Of a DNA stretch of 28,671 bases, positions 1-11,014 are shown one piece after another. Under the pieces are notes generated by a model. That model did not search any database and was not told where the DNA came from. It worked only from the letters and a program-made list of their open reading frames with translations. The position numbers and the translations under genes are program-made. Origin of the DNA: Intoshia linei (Eukaryota; Orthonectida; Rhopaluridae); NCBI GenBank assembly GCA_001642005.1, contig LWCA01000409.1, positions 1-28,671 on the forward strand, read 5' to 3'. Each line of letters starts with the position of its first letter. The first letter of the stretch is position 1.

Positions 1-1
1 T

Positions 2-193
2 AGTTAGTAATTTTTTTTATTATATTATTTTCTATTGAGTATTTTTATCAACTCTAAAATGCATATTTATCAATACACAATATATAAATTTATCGCTTTA
101 TAATATTATATATATAGAATGTAATCATATATAACTTTTACGTTAAGACTCGAATACAGTCAATTATTTAAACTGTTAAATTGTAGTAGGTAA
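2..193 (+). promoter_or_regulatory. Cluster of three YAG-NNN-GTAAW splice-like sites
   Basis: Sites begin (A of AG) at 2, 116 and 185, with three-base spacers TTA, AAT and TAG. Each has a YAG end, three bases, then GTAAT or GTAAA. The intervals between a GTAA and the next AG are 111 and 66 bases, which suits short introns. The spacer TAG at 187-189 would be a stop if it were kept in a reading frame, so these are unlikely to be ordinary coding exons. A role in recursive splicing is inference. Confidence 0.5.
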
Positions 194-226
194 ATTTATA
201 AAAACAACTCAATAAATGTACATTTG

Positions 227-243
227 GGTGTCCAGTGGACACC
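227..243. repeat. Short GC-containing hairpin
   Basis: GGTGTCC and GGACACC form a perfect 7-bp stem around a three-base AGT loop. It stands out because the surroundings are almost pure A and T. It could be a remnant of an element end or a structured RNA or DNA site. No function is recognised. Confidence 0.5.
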
Positions 244-680
244 GTATTGTTTTTTTAAATAAAAATCTAGCTCATTCATTTTGAGTATATAATAAATATT
301 ATCTATAGTTTTTGGGACTAATTATGAGGAATTAAAGCATCTTTAAAAGCTAAAATAAATGAGCTAGAAATAAATTTAAAACAAAATGGTTCGCAAAGCA
401 TGATAAACACACCAAAAGAATTACCAAAATAGTATCCATAGAAACGCAATAAAAACTGAATATACATAAAATAAATTATATTTTAAAGTTATCGTAACAT
501 TTTTGTATAAATTTCAATAATTAAATTTGAGGGGGTAAATATCAACTGATTTTATTTTTTTTGGATGATAAATTCTTAAAATCAAAAAAGATATCCACAT
601 GCAAAATAGTTTTTCTAATAAAAAAAGTTGACACCCTAATCTACATTGTACAATAACCTATAATCCAACAAAATTCTTTT

Positions 681-803
681 AGTTTGTAAAATTTAAATAC
701 ATTATTCACATTATTTAATATAATCTTAACTTATAATATAATACTTATATTATGACAGTATAGTATTATAATGGTTTATTTATCATATTTTATAGTTAGT
801 AAT
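681..803 (+). promoter_or_regulatory. Two YAG-NNN-GTAAW splice-like sites
   Basis: Sites start at 681 (TTAG-TTT-GTAAAA) and 794 (ATAG-TTA-GTAATT), with a possible 110-base intron between them (686-795). Both have T-rich sequence before the AG, as a 3' splice site would. Confidence 0.5.
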
Positions 804-1056
804 TATTTTTTTTTATAAATTGGTTACATTTTAATGTATTTATCGATACTAATTATCACCTTTAATAATTACATACAAAGCTGGTATGATACATATTTAA
901 ATAAGATAATATGTAACGTGTATGATTTATAATTATTATAATTCATTACGTTATATTTAATCTAATCACAAGACTCCGCGTAGGACTCTGTGCGTGTTTC
1001 ATATTCAAACGAATACAAATTAATTATAAATACATTATTAATGCAATTTATTTATT

Positions 1057-1382
1057 AGCTTGTAATTTTAATAATATGGATAGAAGTAGTTTTATTTTTT
1101 TGTTAAAATTATTGTACTTTATTCAATTTGAAAAGTTCATTGGTTATATCAACTTTTCTAGTAGGTAAATTATTTAAATGAAATAATTAAATATAATTTT
1201 TTTGACAATCATGCAAATTTTCCAGTTGGTAATATTTTGTCATTTTCTTAAAGTATTAGATTATACTAAATTATCAATTTCGTCAATATAGTCAGTAAAA
1301 TTTTTATTTTGACATACTTTAATAATTTAAACATGTTTAAATTAAATCATACTATAATTCTTTATAATCATTAGATTGTAAT
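1057..1382 (+). promoter_or_regulatory. Densest array: five YAG-NNN-GTAAW sites at 64-103 base steps
   Basis: Sites begin at 1057, 1160, 1224, 1290 and 1373 with spacers CTT, TAG, TTG, TCA and ATT. Reading each GTAA as a donor and the next YAG as an acceptor gives successive introns of 100, 61, 63 and 80 bases separated by 3-nt exons. Pyrimidine-rich tracts precede several of the AGs (for example the run ending CTTTTCTAG at 1161). The four intervening segments are not similar to each other, so this is not a tandem repeat. That supports convergent splice-site constraint over duplication. Confidence 0.55.
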
Positions 1383-1604
1383 TTTTAATATCTATTGTAT
1401 TTAATTATTATTAATATATTATGATATATATTATTATATACTCTATAATTATCATGTATATATAATATTATTTTTAATATATTATTTATAGTTCGATGTA
1501 ATTTTTTATATATCGACGGTTAGATAGCCTTAATTTATACCAACCGTGTTGTTATCTATGTGGATAAGCCTAGATATCATGGAAAAACGAAAATATATAT
1601 ATAC

Positions 1605-1630
1605 TATACATTATACATGTATAATGTATA
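1605..1630. repeat. 26-bp perfect palindrome
   Basis: Every base from 1605 to 1630 pairs with its mirror position around the centre ACATGT (1615-1620). The arms are A/T with one C/G pair each, so this could be a chance product of A+T-rich DNA or a cruciform. No function is recognised. Confidence 0.6.
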
Positions 1631-2366
1631 TATTTCTATATTAAATGATAATATCTAAAAAAGTTGGGAAAACTGCAGAACTCTGCAGTCTACCGATGTA
1701 AGTTATGTTGTTTTCATACCTTAATTTATATATTAAATGTGACAATTTATTATAGTAGGTATGTTTAAATCATTATTTTTTATATATCAAAATATATTCT
1801 AAATTTTATTTTTATCAATAGTTGTGTGTAATTTGCATTTATAAATTATGTTTAAAATTAAAATTAAAATCAAAACTGACGTTTTATATTTTTATAACTT
1901 AGACTAAGTCTTAGTACACTTTGAAAATTTTACACAGTTTAATTATCCGTCATTGTAAGTGCCTTACAAAAAATAATTAACTCATTTAATATAGTTATTT
2001 ACATAAAATGTAATAATACTGAATTACCACATTGTGGCATAATGTAATGATTAAGAAAACAAAACTTTTAATTTTGCTAGAAGTGATGGAAAAATTTTTG
2101 GCAAAAAGTGGGTGCTGATATGAAAACGTTTAGGAATCGATATACATGTATCTGTTATTTCCATCTTTTTATGCGTAAAGTGTCAATGAGTTGGCTACAA
2201 AGTTTGTAAACTATAAAAGTACATGTAATGATTTACATGTTAAATATTAACTTTATTATTATTTTATTAATTCAAATATTAACATATAATTAATTAATTT
2301 ATTATTAGTTATTTATTATTATACATTTGTTTTATTTTTACATGTCTTTATTCATTCAATCATAAT

Positions 2367-2375
2367 AGGGGGTAA
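2367..2375 (+). promoter_or_regulatory. YAG-GGG-GTAAA splice-like site
   Basis: ATAG followed by GGG then GTAAAA. A run of five G is rare in this window, and it sits exactly where the spacer and donor fall. A similar but weaker site (GAG-GGG-GTAAAT) lies at 530-538. Confidence 0.45.
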
Positions 2376-2956
2376 AATTTAAATATATTTGTATTTTCAA
2401 AAATATAAATAAAAGTATCATTCAAATACTAAGTAATTAATATAAACTAAATTAAATATTACCCTATTCACGAAAATCGAAACTATTACATTATTAACAT
2501 TTTGACAAATTTTAACGGGGTTCATATTAACAATTATTCGTCTAATTGAAAGTTTCTATAAATAGAAATGTCTAATATTTAGTATTTATTCACAGATCTG
2601 AATCTACCTATCGCAAGGTCACCGAAAATGAAAAATATTTCACAAATGATGCATAGATTACATGTGTTACATAGCCCTAGCCACCTATCAAAGGCTATCG
2701 AATTGACAATTTAAATTTTATACACAAAATAGTTATGATATTCAAGAATACAATTTTTAATGCTAAATTTGGAAAAATGATGTCTTGATTTTAATGTTTT
2801 TCAAATTAAAAAATTTCGTCAAGGCCTCCTGATGAGGTGCATCGGTAGAGTAGTTTCATTGCATATTCAGATCTATCAAAAATGGAAAGTTAGTTGAGAT
2901 AACACTTTTTACTATGTTGATTAAAAAAATAATATAATCTTTATTTTTCATGTTTT

Positions 2957-2965
2957 AGCTGGTAA
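2957..2965 (+). promoter_or_regulatory. YAG-CTG-GTAAT splice-like site
   Basis: A T-rich tract ending TGTTTTAG is followed by CTG and GTAATC. This is one of the better matches to a 3' splice site joined to a 5' splice site, with G as the last spacer base, as at the end of normal exons. Confidence 0.45.
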
Positions 2966-3087
2966 TCACTATATCAAAATCTAATATTTTCACATTATTT
3001 ATCAAAAAAGTTAATACATGTATGTAAAAATTAATGAATTTATTGTTTTTTTGTGTTAATCAACTCTATTGTCTTTGATTCTCTAAT

Positions 3088-3248
3088 ATAACGTGTCCAG
3101 AAAAAATACGTACTATCACTTTTAGTTTATTTAGAATAAATTTTAAACCGAAAATTTTTTTTCGTCATTATAGATAAGTAGTTTTGGCTTGACATTTATC
3201 AAAAAATAAACTAAAATTGATAGTACGTATTTTTTCTGGACACTTTAT
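3088..3248. mobile_element. Foldback MITE of about 160 bp
   Basis: The ends are long inverted repeats. About 40 bp beginning GTGTCCAG at 3093 is mirrored by the sequence ending CTGGACAC at 3243; the outer 26 bp match perfectly and the next 14 have one mismatch. Five more bases outward (ATAAC / TTTAT) also pair with one mismatch, which sets the boundaries given. The middle is short and non-coding. The size and structure fit a miniature inverted-repeat element. I could not assign a superfamily and see no clear target duplication. Confidence 0.75.
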
Positions 3249-4792
3249 CTAATAGGCCTTGTATTATTAATTAACGATAATATTATTCACCATTAAATAA
3301 ATAGCATATTACAAGAAAATAAATAATATTACAGGAAAATATAGCATATTACTATTATAAAATTATAAACTGAAACTGGATTAATTGTCTATAGAGCAAA
3401 GTTTATTAACTAACGCTTAGTTTAACAAAATCACTTAAAGCTTAAGTTAAACGCATTCATTATTTTCTTAATTAATTATTTAATTTTATCCAATTCAATT
3501 ATAAATTCTAAATCATTTTTTAATCTCTTATTTTACTCTAATTAATTAGGTTAAATAACCATTGATAATAGCAATGAATAATAATTGATAATTGCAAATT
3601 GCCTGAAATACAACTTTATTAAGTTGCACTATTAAGTTTATGTAGCTTTATTTTAATTCCTAGTAAACTATTAAATTAATGCAAAAATTCATTAGTTATT
3701 ATCAAAAGCATTATTCTTGTGCATTATATTATAAATTTTCCTGTAATACTCTAATTTTAATGTTTAATCCTATTTATTTGATGCTCCATAATTATGAAGC
3801 CTTATTAATTTACTGTGGATTTGAATAACAATTATATTTAAAGTTCAAACCAGGACAACCATTCCATCAATTTGACAGTAAAGTTATTGATACTCATTGA
3901 TACTACAGGCTGTAGTAAAAAAAACTCCTCTTCGAGTTCATGCATTAGAACAAAACTCGTATCATAATGTGAAACTTTATACACTAGACACGTATATGAC
4001 TAATAGAGGTAAAGAGATAAAGACCTATACTTAATTTATACCGTTAAAACAATAATTTCGTTGCTATAAATTTTATCAGTTTATTATATATTTAATATAT
4101 AAAGCAAGTAATTTATTCTATCATGTGTAAATATCTAAAGTGTACATTAATACTGTATATTGTATTATATAACTACAATATTCTCTCTATAATTTGATAA
4201 TATTTCTCAAGTCGCAACAGTGTCAAATTTTAGATAATATTGTATTATTATAATAATACAAGTATATATTATTGTATAATTTCAATATCCTAATAAAATA
4301 TACAGTCAGGTCTCTCAATATTGACATAATTGTAATGGTAAATTATATAAATAAATTAAATTCATAAAAAAAGGTAAATCGTTTACAGTATTTATTTTGT
4401 GAGTAGGTTTTAATTCGCTGAGGACCAGAGTATAAAAAAATATTAAACAAGATTCTAGTAGATTCTAAGTAGATAAAACATACTTTATGGTTTTAACCAT
4501 AAAGATGCAACTTTTAAAGTGCAATTTATGATAATGCGAATGCTGATGATTTTAAAACTGTCTCATAATTTACGTTTCTTAAAATTCTAACACTCTGCCC
4601 ATTTTTTATAAATAGGAAAATTTTAATTTTTAGCCGATAAGGTGCGAGTTTTTTAATATAAAATTTATATTATTTACTGCGCTTTATAATATGGACTTAG
4701 AATTTTTGATTTGAAATTTCTGGAACAGTCATTTATCTAACTTAAAGTTACGCACACAGAAGGACACATTTTTAACATTTTCTATTTTATAT

Positions 4793-4799
4793 AGGTAAT
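4793..4799 (+). promoter_or_regulatory. Zero-length ratchet-like site (AG|GTAATG)
   Basis: A pyrimidine-rich run ends in TATAG and the next bases are GTAATG, so an acceptor and a donor abut with no spacer. Recursive splice sites described in long insect introns have this form (pyrimidine tract, AG, GTAAG). With one or two examples in the window it could be chance. Confidence 0.3.
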
Positions 4800-4961
4800 G
4801 ATATTAATGGTATAATATTAAAAATTGTACGGTGTTGATTAAATTTACTCACTATTTAAAAAATAATCAATGTAAATCCATGTATTTACATATTTTTTAA
4901 AATTGTGGCGATATAGATAGGCCTAACTGTATAATAAAATAGCATAATAAAATGATTTAAT

Positions 4962-5434
4962 AGCAAGTAAATTAATTATTATTTAATGCTATTGTCTATT
5001 AACTGTTCATTTAACATTATTCAAAATAAAGTATAGAAATATTCAGAAAGTCACAAAGTTAATTTAGTTTTAATAGTTAATTAACTTGAAGTTTTTCCCT
5101 TTTAACTTAAACATCCGGGCATATACTATATTTTTTACCTTTAAGAGAAAAATGAATAAAAATTTTTTTCAATGGGTTAAAATCACATAGAAATTTAAAC
5201 TGTACTCAAGCCAAACTTTTTAACCCTGGTTTCCTCAATTATATGATTCTTTAGTGAATTAACATGTAAATTCAATTTTTCATCTGAATTTAACCTGTTT
5301 TGTTTTTTTAAATATGTAAAAAATTTTTAGTATTCTTAAAACAATAACACACATTTCGTCATCACTCTTGTGTTACATACAATGTATTAATTTTATAAAT
5401 AAATAATTTTATTATGTATTTATTAGAAAGTAAA
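4962..5434 (+). promoter_or_regulatory. Two isolated YAG-NNN-GTAAW sites
   Basis: Sites start at 4962 (ATAG-CAA-GTAAAT) and 5425 (TTAG-AAA-GTAAAA), 463 bases apart. They flank no open frame. Confidence 0.4.
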
Positions 5435-5462
5435 ATTATTATAAAATTCCCTGAAATGTATA

Positions 5463-5828
5463 TAGAGGTCGGCAACCAGAGACTAGTGGACCAAAAATGG
5501 TCCACAGAATAATTTTTGGTGGTCCATTGAGTAACTATGTGTATTATTTGTATTTACATTTTTATTAATCAATATATAACCGTAAACTAATACTGAGATT
5601 CAAATTTTAATTGGAATGTATTGTTATGTATAATATATTGTATTAATTAAATTTAAATGATAAATTTATCAAAATTAATCCTGCTTTGATATGATTAACT
5701 TAAAAAATGTATTTGTTTGTATAGTTAATCTGAGTATCATGTATCATGTGTAAATATTCAAAAACGGTTCTGTAGAATTTATTGATATAAAAAAGTGGCC
5801 CACGTTATGCAAAAAGTTGTGACCCCTA
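5463..5828. mobile_element. hAT-like non-autonomous element, 366 bp
   Basis: The left end TAGAGGTCGGCAACC and the right end (reverse complement TAGGGGTCACAACT) are imperfect inverted repeats of the type seen in short hAT elements. The subterminal GGTCCA and TGGTCC motifs near 5485-5525 are also inverted. The interior has no frame for a transposase, so the copy depends on an autonomous relative. No 8-bp target duplication is obvious, so the exact ends are uncertain and the copy is probably old. Confidence 0.65.
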
Positions 5829-5871
5829 ATATAGCTATGCAGTATTTGAATAAATTGAATTTTTTACTTAT

Positions 5872-5881
5872 AGCAGGTAAA
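5872..5881 (+). promoter_or_regulatory. YAG-CAG-GTAAA splice-like site
   Basis: A T-rich tract (TTTTTTACTTATAG) is followed by CAG and GTAAAT. This is one of the strongest sites, because CAG|GTAAAT is itself a good donor. It lies 44 bases beyond the right end of the neighbouring hAT-like element, not inside it. Confidence 0.5.
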
Positions 5882-6322
5882 TGAATCATAAAAAAACTAA
5901 TTAGTCTTGTGGATCATTTAATTAAATCTTTTTTAAGTTAAGTGAACTCTAGTAGGTGATAGTTTAGTGTTAAACTAGGGATACGATAAAATGGTTGTAA
6001 TTTAATTATATTTTTATTGGTCACCTAATAAAATTTAATTTAAGTGATATTAAAAATTAAATTAAAATAAATCCATTTTAATTTTTTATTATGACAACTT
6101 TTATTGATTGATGAGGAGTCCTCATTGAGGAGTGCCTGTTTAATATTTTACTAAATTTTCTAAATTTTTTAAATTTGGGCAATTTTACATTGAAATGTGA
6201 CTCACTGTATATTTGATAAAATTCGCAGAAAAGTTATAAACATTTGATGTATATCATTTTGAAACAGAAAACCAGTGAATGCACCATCAATGAATACTTT
6301 CCTTACAATAAATAAATAACTT

Positions 6323-6410
6323 AGTTTGTAAATTTATTACTTTCTTAAATTATGTAAATAATTTCATAAAATTTTTTAATATTTTAATATATTTAATTGT
6401 AGTAAGTAAT
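6323..6410 (+). promoter_or_regulatory. Pair of YAG-NNN-GTAAW sites
   Basis: Sites start at 6323 (spacer TTT) and 6401 (spacer TAA), which leaves a possible 75-base intron at 6328-6402. The TAA spacer would be a stop codon if read in frame. Confidence 0.45.
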
Positions 6411-7480
6411 TTTCATTTAACTATAAATCGCATTATTGTAATATATAATTTATAACTATATACCGGGGTCCTCATCTTCGTGCAGCGATGAAATTTAAGT
6501 TTTATGATACAATATTTATTATAAATTTCATAATTGCAATCAAATTAATTGCAATAAAACTATAAATTCCTCCAGACTAAAAATTATTTAAAATTTGTTG
6601 CTGAATTTATTTTTTTTAATAAATATATAATCTTTTCATATAAAAAAAGTTTCATTTATGTTTTTGACTCTGAAAACGTTACCCTTGAAATTCTGTATTA
6701 GAAATTTGTTTTTTTATTTCAAAGAAATTTAAAAAATTTTAATTAAACGGTAGTATACATAAATATATTCAATGTTATTTAAGTACTTGATAAACTTGGT
6801 GCTGCCAAACTATTAAAATTATAAATGGGCCCATCCGTTAGAAAGGGTTAAGACTTCTGGTATACACTGTAGAAGCCAATTGTAGCTATTTCATTTGGAC
6901 ACAATGGTTTAGATCACTATAAATGGTTTATAAAAATTTATTTAAAGTTATCGATTCGAACATAGTTACATAGAACCTTAATTACAAATGTTTAAAGTAA
7001 AATTTACAAAAAATGAGTGTAACTATATATTGACAAAACTGAGAGTTTTAATCATAATTAATATCATTAATTTGATTGATGATTTATCCATTAATTTTTT
7101 AAAAATTAAAAATATGTATCACTTCTAATGCAGTTATTTCCGGTTAACATATACATGTATCATATAAATCTCACAAAATTACGCCTTCATGGCCAAAAAT
7201 GCAATTTATGGGTAAATCTTATTCTAATATACTGGTATAATATACAATGTATATTATATATGTTATACATCATGAATTCTTATTAATATAATTAATATTA
7301 ATATATCTTCTAAATTGATCACCATGAGCGAATTAATCATTTATATTTTTTGATTAACATGTACAGAATTATTAATTTTACATTTCAATCATTATAAGCG
7401 GCTTTTACTCTTTAAGCTACCATTATTACCCTATAAATTGTGAAATTTTTACCCAATTAAAAACATTTCTCTTTAAAATT

Positions 7481-7651
7481 AGGAAGTAATTAATTTCTGT
7501 ATTAGTCATTTTTCAAATATATATTGATAATATATTAGTATATTCCACATTAATGTACATTTATTACGTTATATGTTATAATAAATTGTATAATACATTG
7601 ATCATCGAGTTATGACATAAATATAATTTATCTTAATTTTTAGTATGTAAT
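7481..7651 (+). promoter_or_regulatory. Two YAG-NNN-GTAAW sites
   Basis: Sites start at 7481 (TTAG-GAA-GTAATT) and 7642 (TTAG-TAT-GTAATT), 161 bases apart. The second follows a T-rich run ending ATTTTTAG. Confidence 0.45.
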
Positions 7652-8131
7652 TATTAATATTTAATATAAATTTTAATTTTTGATTTCTTTTTATATCATA
7701 ATACATGTACTACATGTAAGTCATTACTCTTAGTGTCATGTAAAGAGTTATTTTTTCCCATCAACCTCAATATAAAATTTGTCAAATTTAAAATATTATA
7801 AATATTAATATCAAATGGAGACTGATATTTATAATTCTAAAAATAGCACTTAATGGCGCTCGAAATGAATTAATTCCATTTTAATAAAAGTGTAAAAGTT
7901 TTTATGTTTTCAAATCAATCAAACTTATTTTTATTTTAAAAAAAATTTCCCCTAATTTTCAATTATTTCAAAATTTCACAATTAATGTTCATGACTACAT
8001 GTATAAAAAGGTATAAGATAAATATATTTAAAATTCTGAAAAAAATATTTTTAATTGTAATATCAATTCCACTTTTCACGACACTGCATTGTCTATTTTT
8101 TTAAACAAGGTAATTGAAAATTTATTCTAAC

Positions 8132-8386
8132 AGTCAGTAAAATATTTATACATTAAAACTTAAATAATTTATATTAAAACAAAACCAATTTTACATATTT
8201 TTTTATACATTTTATCCTAGTCGGTAAATGAAATACATGTATAAACATTATATTTTTTTCAATGTTTTTATTATTTATTTTTAAATTCAATTTGGTTCAG
8301 ATGGTAATTATTCACACGAATACTAATAATAATTATGATAATGTATCAGAATAATGATTAACATTTTTTAAACAATAGGTGGTAAA
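8132..8386 (+). promoter_or_regulatory. Regular array of four YAG-NNN-GTAAW sites
   Basis: Sites start at 8132, 8219, 8299 and 8377 with spacers TCA, TCG, ATG and GTG. Steps are 87, 80 and 78 bases, giving possible introns of 84, 77 and 75 bases. The intervening sequences do not resemble one another. Pyrimidine-rich tracts precede the sites at 8219 and 8299. A fifth, GC-donor version (TTAG-ACG-GCAAAT) lies near 8553-8561, and a further good match starts at 8771. Confidence 0.55.
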
Positions 8387-8770
8387 TTTTATTGATCATG
8401 TTTTAATTGTTTGATAATTATTTACGATAAAATTTGTATTACATTGTATATATTTACATCTCCAATTTAAATTTTACCATATATTTTAGAAATCAGTATG
8501 TTTTCTTGATATCATTTTTTTTATTATTTAAATCGATTCTGATACACATTTTAGACGGCAAATTTCACAGTAAGTTCTTTATTTGTGGTATGAGAATGAG
8601 TACACTGGAGAATTAGATATTAGATTATTCTCTCTATTATATATTCAAAAGTTCATCAGTAATTGCTAAAATTTTTTTTTGTGTCAAAATAATATAAACG
8701 TAATATAATTAATATAAATCATAATGAAATTCAGCTCAATGAAAAAATAATAATTATTTTGATTCTAATC

Positions 8771-8780
8771 AGATTGTAAT
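8771..8780 (+). promoter_or_regulatory. YAG-ATT-GTAAT splice-like site
   Basis: ATCAG followed by ATT and GTAATA. It is the last match before a 2.8-kb gap filled largely by repeats and hAT-like elements. Confidence 0.4.
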
Positions 8781-9004
8781 ATTTTATGTCTACAATATTC
8801 TATGTGTAAAATTAAAGGAACCCTCAATAAATGTGTAAATAAAGGTTGACAGAAATATAGGTTAGCGTCATGTAGATATCTTTGAGAAACAACATTTTTG
8901 ACAAAACTGTAATTCGTATATATAATCTTACAGAAATTATACAACATGGGTATAAGGTTGATGAAATTTTAAGGAATTAAAATTCGTAACTGTTGGACCC
9001 ATAC

Positions 9005-9478
9005 AAGTTGTATGGTTGTAAGTTGAATTATAATGATATAATTAAAAAAAGTTTGTTGCATCATATGTATATTTTTTCACTGTTAGGTGTTCTACCATAG
9101 AATTCACTCCTAAAGAGCAACCTTTTTACTTCTATTAAAAAAATTCATTTACACTATTTCTCATATTCTTTACGGTTGAAGTAACGACAGTACCATAAAT
9201 ACTTTCAAATGCATATAAAAATTAGATCGGTTACATGTATTGACGGTGAATTAGATAATGACACCGTTAATCGACTTGAAATTAATAATAATCAAAAGAT
9301 AATATAATAATAATAAATTTTAGTTTAAAATATTATGCGTATTTTTAAATTGCTAAGCGGGCCGATGTTTTTGTCATAATATTAAAAACAAACACCGCAG
9401 ATGTTATTTTTATTGCATTTCTCATACCGTACGGCCCTGTATTTTTTTATTTTCTAAAATTCGATCAAAAAGTTAACA
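9005..9478 (-). repeat. Dispersed repeat D, copy 1 (inverted relative to copy 2)
   Basis: The reverse complement of this segment aligns over most of its length with 13129-13605. Shared landmarks are AGGGCCGTACGGTATGAG (right end here), the block TTATTATTAT, and TTCTATGGTAGAACAC near the other end. The two copies have diverged and carry indels. No reading frame, terminal inverted repeat or target duplication was found, so the class is unknown. Confidence 0.65.
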
Positions 9479-9545
9479 CCCTATTATACATACAGTCGAT
9501 TATACATACAGCAAAATTGTAAATTTAACTTTAGTACATATAGAT

Positions 9546-10584
9546 CAGGGGTGCACAACCTTTCCACCAATTCAGCCACAATGCTACTTTTCTCATTGGT
9601 GCCTCGGCCGCACAAAATTTATTTCGACATTGAGAAAGTTTACTCTGGAATCCAGAGTCTGAACCTAAATTTTAGGTCTAATAAAATAGTTTTCTTTAAG
9701 TTTTAATACATTATTGTATCAGCAAGTTTTAATTAATAATTTTCAATTAAAATTAATTCTTAATTCACTCATATATATTAACACCACATTTGTCATTTAT
9801 CTGAATCTGAATAAATAGCAATACAGTAATAGTAGTAGTATTAATGTAGTAGGATTAATGTAGTACTTCTCATGATTGCTTCTCGTGAATACGAAAATTT
9901 AGATGATTGTAGGCTAATCTACAATTTTTAACATATTTTATTAAATCATCCAATTTAATATAGTCTTATAAGAAAAAAGCAAAATTTTACCAACCCTTAA
10001 GGAAGAAATCCCTTTTTACCAATATTTTTTTTAAAAATCTATTTTTACCAAAGTTTTAAAATAAAAACTACCTTCTCTGATTCCAAAAGAAAAAATCAAA
10101 TTTTACGAACCCTTAAGAAAAAAAATCGCTTTTACCAATATTTTTATGAAAAATTCCATTTTAATAAATTTTTAGATCAATAATTCTTCTGACTGATTCC
10201 ATAAGACCAAACCTGATTTTAAAAAAATTAACTAATAAACTAATAACTAATAACTAATAACTAAAAAAAAAGATAACTACTAATATTTTTTTGAAAAAAC
10301 CTTAATCATTAATTTTTCGGTAAATAATTAATAATAATAATTGGACAACAGAAAAAAATTCCATTAAAACCGATTTGTTCATACATTCGATTTGTTGCCT
10401 TAATATTGTGTTCTATTAGCTAACATTTGAGAAACTGTGGCAAAGTCAAGAATGTAACTTTTTCATTAAAATATTTGAAATAGACCTTGAATAAAATCTC
10501 ATTTCAACTTTTCAATTTAAAGTAAAATGATGTAATGTAAAATAATCAGATGTATTGCCCACGGCCGCACGTTGTGCACCCTTG
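9546..10584. mobile_element. hAT-like non-autonomous element, about 1.04 kb
   Basis: The left end CAGGGGTGCACAACC pairs with the right end, whose reverse complement begins CAAGGGTGCACAAC. The flanks ATATAGAT and ATATAGGT form an 8-bp target duplication with one mismatch. Subterminal CGGCCGCAC occurs at both ends, inverted. The interior has no transposase frame. It does contain two roughly 110-bp direct repeats built on a TTTTACCAACCCTTAAG motif (about 9980-10200), also found in the element at 24662, and a 7-bp ACTAATA tandem at about 10231-10264. Confidence 0.85.
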
Positions 10585-10783
10585 ATATAGGTAATCAAAA
10601 CTTCATATTACATTTTAAGTATAGATAATTCTGTTGAAATAAGAATTATTATTTTTAATAAATTATTTTATACTAAATATTAATGAAATTTTATTTCAAA
10701 ACTTAATTGATTCTAAATATTAATATTCCCTGATCCGAGTGTGTTGTGCTCCGTACAAACAACATCTATTTGTATGTATACAA

Positions 10784-11014
10784 CAGGGTTCTCAACCTTT
10801 TTTGAGAAGGGCCAGATTTATCAATATAAAATAATTTAGGACCATCGAGGACAACAATTTTTATTTTATTGATAGAAAATTTATAAAAGAGTAGTTGACA
10901 ATTAATGAGAATTGATTTTTGGGGGTTAATAATTGAAATATCGGTAAATTCAAATTATTAAAAATAATCGGCGGACCACGAAAAATATAAAAAGGCTATA
11001 TTTGAGAATCACTG
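10784..11014. mobile_element. hAT-like MITE, 231 bp
   Basis: The left end CAGGGTTCTCAACC and the right end (reverse complement CAGTGATTCTCAAA) are imperfect inverted repeats. The flanking 8-mers GTATACAA and ATATACAG match at six positions, consistent with an old target duplication. The interior is non-coding. It lies about 200 bp right of the larger hAT-like element. Confidence 0.75.

Larger units (their letters stand above)
1..3087. other. A+T-rich gene-free stretch with dense splice-like motifs
   Basis: No reading frame here exceeds what chance gives in DNA this A+T-rich. The stretch holds twelve YAG-NNN-GTAAW sites on the + strand (listed as separate features), a compact G+C-containing hairpin at 227-243, a 26-bp perfect palindrome at 1605-1630, and a small CTGCAG-spacer-CTGCAG inverted repeat near 1673-1688. 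Nothing else is recognised. It behaves like intron or intergenic sequence. Confidence 0.6.
3249..5462. other. A+T-rich gene-free stretch
   Basis: No gene is recognised. It holds two good YAG-NNN-GTAAW sites (4962, 5425), a weaker AAG-CAA-GTAAT at 4103, a two-base-spacer variant near 4002-4008, and at 4793-4799 a T-rich tract ending ATATAG followed directly by GTAATG. That last one has the layout of a classical zero-nucleotide recursive splice site. Confidence 0.5.
5829..9004. other. A+T-rich gene-free stretch with many splice-like sites
   Basis: No gene or mobile element is recognised. Ten YAG-NNN-GTAAW sites occur, all on the + strand, including the regular array at 8132-8386. Reading frames of about 60 codons (for example near 8434 and 8765) are within background for this composition. 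Confidence 0.55.

Noticed and set aside
1381-1500. Long alternating A/T runs as a replication origin or matrix attachment region
   Set aside because: The whole window is of this composition, so A+T content alone does not single out any segment.
4845-4853. Minus-strand matches to YAG-NNN-GTAAW (also 14225-14233)
   Set aside because: Two matches are within the chance expectation for one strand, so they are treated as background and used as the control.
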